From assembly GCF_016865425.1 (NCBI RefSeq), contig NZ_AP023355.1, positions 4,214,198 through 4,278,197 on the forward strand: a DNA stretch of 64,000 bases. The letters run 5' to 3'. Positions 61,867 to 64,000 of the stretch are shown piece after piece. Positions within the stretch are counted from its first letter, which is position 1. Every line of letters starts with the position of its first letter. Below the pieces are notes generated by a model, which saw nothing but the letters and a program-made list of their open reading frames with translations, did no database searches and was not told where the DNA came from. The DNA is from Actinocatenispora thailandica. GTDB lineage: Bacteria > Actinomycetota > Actinomycetes > Mycobacteriales > Micromonosporaceae. Position numbers and translations under genes: made by a program.

Positions 61867-62445
61867 GTGCCTGTTTCGACCCTAACGCCCGCATTCACCC
61901 TCGACGATGCACGTGCAGCAGGTCTCCGCAAGGACCAGGTCTACGCGTTGCTCACCGCCGGCCGGATCGCACGGCTCGGGCGCTCCGTGTACGTGCGCAC
62001 CGGGACAATCGACCCCACCCTTGCGCCGCTGGCCGCCGCTACCGCACTGCGCAACACCGCCACCCTCTGCCTGACCAGCGCACTGATACACCACGACCTG
62101 ACCGACCAGATCCCGTTCGGCACCGACATCGCCCTGCCACGCGGCCAGCGCCACCCCGCCGGATTCGAACACGTCACCTGGCACAGCTTCGACCCCACCA
62201 CATTCACCATCGGCCGCGAGACCTTCGACGCAGCGGACGGGCTGCATCTGGCCACGTATTCAGCCGAACGCACCATCATCGACAGCTTCCGCCTCGCCCA
62301 CCACGAAGGCCCAGACCTCGCCTACACGGCCCTACGCCGCTGGCTACAGCGACGCGGAAGCTCCCCAGCATCGCTGCTACAGGTCGCGGCATCGTTCCCG
62401 AAAACACTTTCCAGAATCCGGCAAGCGCTGGAGGCCCTGCTGTGA
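61867..62445 (+). CDS. AbiEi-like antitoxin family protein
   Basis: 192 residues from GTG 61867, ribosome site AGGAGGTG. An N-terminal winged helix (FTLDDARAAGLRKDQVYALLTAGRIARLGRSVYVR) precedes the AbiEi C-terminal core (LCLTSALIHHDLTDQIPFGT; LHLATYSAERTIIDSFRLAHH; ALRRWLQRRGSSPASLLQVA). AbiEi is the antitoxin of a type IV pair with the nucleotidyltransferase AbiEii. The next gene does not look like AbiEii, although an AbiEii-like fragment is at 16.5 kb. Operator/promoter: TATACA near 61822. Confidence 0.85.
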   Translation: MPVSTLTPAFTLDDARAAGLRKDQVYALLTAGRIARLGRSVYVRTGTIDPTLAPLAAATALRNTATLCLTSALIHHDLTDQIPFGTDIALPRGQRHPAGFEHVTWHSFDPTTFTIGRETFDAADGLHLATYSAERTIIDSFRLAHHEGPDLAYTALRRWLQRRGSSPASLLQVAASFPKTLSRIRQALEALL

Positions 62446-62497
62446 CCCCACCGGCACCCACCCGCGGCACCGCTGCCGGCCGCGCCTACCTCGTGGC

Positions 62498-63202
62498 ATG
62501 AGCCGGCGCGAGACCCGGCTCGATCGGGACATCGCCGCGATGCTGGCGGCCAAGGCGTTCACCGAGATTCGGTACCTGGCCGGCGACGCTCGACGCAGCC
62601 CGCAGAACACTTCCGCCGAGGAAGACCTGGAGCGCATCAGGTTCCTGGCAGATCTGTGTCACAACCTGCCACCGATCGCCCGGCCGCGCCCGTGGCGGCC
62701 GTCCCGCCGGGGAGCCCCCGGCGGCAGCCGTGAGCAGGCGATGGCCGAGCGGCCGATGGGCTGGACCTGGCACACCACCGGCCCGGAAGGACGCGCCTGG
62801 ATGCTGCGCCACATCGAGCAAGACGGGCGCCGCTGGACACCACCACCGCCATTGCCGGCGCACCACACAGGCCCGTCACCGATGACGCTGCGGCAGCAGA
62901 TCACCGTTCTGCTGGGGCGCTGGCCGGTTCGGGCCCCGGCCGGGCGCCTGCCGTTGCCCGCGGAAGCGCACGTCCTCAAAGCCCTCGACACCGACGCGGT
63001 CTGCGCCCTGTACGCAGAAGCCGGACGGCTGCGACTCGGCATCGGTCACGGCGGACCATGGCGAGCCCACCTGGACCCCGACGGGGTCCACTACCTCGTG
63101 ACGGACCCCGCCAACTACTACTGGCCAGGCAACACCGACGGCAAAGGCGGCACGATCCGCTGGTGGCAAGTGCACCGCACTGTTACGGATGTACGACGGT
63201 GA
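62498..63202 (+). CDS. Hypothetical protein after AbiEi-like gene
   Basis: 234 residues from ATG 62498. N-terminus MSRRETRLDRDIAAMLAAKA, a helical segment (SAEEDLERIRFLADLCHNLP), a Trp-rich stretch (MGWTWHTTGPEGRAWMLRHI), and a C-terminal half with VCALYAEAGRLRLGIGHGG, HYLVTDPANYYWPGNTDG and IRWWQVHRT. No nucleotidyltransferase motif and no family recognised. Codon use is element-like. It overlaps the following small gene, which suggests an operon. Confidence 0.7.
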   Translation: MSRRETRLDRDIAAMLAAKAFTEIRYLAGDARRSPQNTSAEEDLERIRFLADLCHNLPPIARPRPWRPSRRGAPGGSREQAMAERPMGWTWHTTGPEGRAWMLRHIEQDGRRWTPPPPLPAHHTGPSPMTLRQQITVLLGRWPVRAPAGRLPLPAEAHVLKALDTDAVCALYAEAGRLRLGIGHGGPWRAHLDPDGVHYLVTDPANYYWPGNTDGKGGTIRWWQVHRTVTDVRR

Positions 63203-63413
63203 GCAAGTCAGCGCCATGATCGCCGTACTCCCGGCAACCTTCACAGCGTTGCGCTCGACCCTGCCGCGACGAGAACAGCTGCGACTCGCTCACCGCGCTC
63301 GCGCCACAGTACGCGACACATACCTCTGGAGCCGAGCCCACAAGACCAACTGCGGACCACAGCTCTGCGGCTACCTCCCCGAGGGCGCCGACGAACCTCC
63401 ACCAGACAACTGA
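63189..63413 (+). CDS. Small hypothetical protein (74 aa)
   Basis: 74 residues from ATG 63189, overlapping the previous gene by 14 bp; ATG 63216 is an alternative start. Sequence MIAVLPATFTALRSTLPRRE, QLRLAHRARATVRDTYLWSR then AHKTNCGPQLCGYLPEGA has a possible C-x5-C pair. Family not recognised. Likely part of the same transcript as the preceding gene. Confidence 0.55.
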   Translation: MYDGEQVSAMIAVLPATFTALRSTLPRREQLRLAHRARATVRDTYLWSRAHKTNCGPQLCGYLPEGADEPPPDN

Positions 63414-63620
63414 CGAGCAGGGCACCGGCCATCGCCGTATCCCCCGGCCACCGTGAGCTGGCGTCTGCGTCCAAGTCGCGTAGAGGACACAACCGCTGCT
63501 CGATGGCCGGCAGGGGGCCGGCATGCTGGGGCAGCCTGAACCGCATCACTGCCACCGGCAGCGCCTGCCTCAGCTTCCGTCAGCTCGGCAGAGCGCCTGG
63601 TAGGGCGGCAGGTCACTGGC
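63414..63620. other. Convergent intergenic gap
   Basis: About 200 bp between the small hypothetical gene and the truncated minus-strand gene; no gene, repeat or hairpin of note was seen. Confidence 0.4.
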
Positions 63621-64000
63621 TCATCGGGCGGACGCCAGAAGGACCCGGTCCGGCACGGCTGTCCAGTCGCGGAGCGCGCCCAGCGGCATCGGTTCGATCC
63701 TGTACGGGTGCGCCGGCAAGCCTGCGGCCAGTCGGTCCTGCTGGGTGGTGAGCCATGCAGCTGTCACCGCGGTGGACGTCGGGTAGACGGCGACGCAGGA
63801 GGGGTTGGTGGTTTCGTTGAGCCACCAGGACTGCAGGGCGGTGCAGAATCCGGCGGGGTCGGCGTCGCCGCACCAGAACCGGTCGGGTTGGGCGGTGTCG
63901 GCGGCGCGGGCGATGCCGATGTATCCGCTCCGGTCATCGAGCCGCAGCCGTTCCCACGGCTGTGACCAGACGACGGGTGCTCCGATCCGGCCGCACGCCG
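63621..64000 (-). CDS. Unidentified protein, C-terminal 126 codons (truncated by window edge)
   Basis: On the minus strand a frame enters at 63998 and reads protein-like sequence to TGA 63621-63623: IGAPVVWSQPWERLRLDDRS, GYIGIARAADTAQPDRFWCG, FCTALQSWWLNETTNPSCVA and AWLTTQQDRLAAGLPAHPYR. Frame choice is supported by codon third-position GC and absence of stops. No start lies inside the window. Convergent with the element operon to the left. I do not recognise the family. Confidence 0.65.
   Translation of the reverse strand, partial: ACGRIGAPVVWSQPWERLRLDDRSGYIGIARAADTAQPDRFWCGDADPAGFCTALQSWWLNETTNPSCVAVYPTSTAVTAAWLTTQQDRLAAGLPAHPYRIEPMPLGALRDWTAVPDRVLLASAR

Overview
The window is about 73% GC by eye. 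GTG and ATG starts are mixed, ATGA overlaps are frequent, and the gene families are typical of actinomycetes (DUF742, DUF5709, SigE-type sigma, HspR box, PadR/HAAS pair, AICE-like mobile element). It looks like a filamentous actinobacterium, possibly Micromonosporaceae. The genus is inference. All family names come from reading translated sequence; no database search was possible.

Layout. 1-9.1 kb is a mannoside-utilisation locus: LacI regulator (cut by the left edge, preceded by an 80-bp repeat that re-creates its ribosome site and start codon), mannose-6-phosphate isomerase-like protein, and divergently a lipoprotein, two sugar ABC permeases and a GH38-type alpha-mannosidase. 9.4-16.4 kb holds a DUF5709 protein, MarR plus MFS exporter, LysR divergent from a dehydrogenase/SnoaL fusion, a 20-bp tandem repeat, and an XRE regulator divergent from an SDR. 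16.4-16.8 kb is a scar with two gene remnants, one resembling an AbiEii nucleotidyltransferase. 16.9-18.6 kb is an encapsulin with its DyP peroxidase cargo. 18.8-24.2 kb carries a UvrA paralogue, a membrane protein and an OafA-type acyltransferase/SGNH protein.

24.5-32.7 kb has canonical ahcY, a MerR regulator, PucR divergent from a frameshifted amidohydrolase and a DUF3100 permease, an MFS remnant, and a second AhcY-like protein lacking several catalytic residues. 33.2-41.5 kb has a stand-alone helicase-associated-repeat protein, a RIO kinase, PadR/HAAS, a PPOX-like protein, a two-gene reduced conservon (sensor ATPase plus DUF742) and a serine beta-lactamase-like hydrolase. 41.5-49.6 kb is a likely sulfated-glycan locus: sulfatase, lipoprotein and two permeases on one strand, with a large GH123/DUF6067-like protein divergent.

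49.7-55.8 kb contains rpmB (L28), an FtsJ/RlmM-like methyltransferase, hsp20 with a HAIR box, an orphan PemK toxin, a SigE-type sigma factor with a membrane partner, and a pterin dehydratase/VOC fusion. 55.85-64 kb starts with a CAU tRNA and continues into an integrated element: tyrosine integrase, small coupled ORFs, decayed VOC gene, replication-relaxation protein, DUF2637-like membrane protein, AbiEi-like protein and several unknowns. The element runs off the right edge.

The most distinctive items are the catalytically altered AhcY paralogue, the helicase-free HA-repeat protein, the actinobacterial sulfatase/glycosidase transport locus, the tandem repeats that duplicate gene starts and stops, and a strongly over-represented palindrome TCCACnGTGGA.
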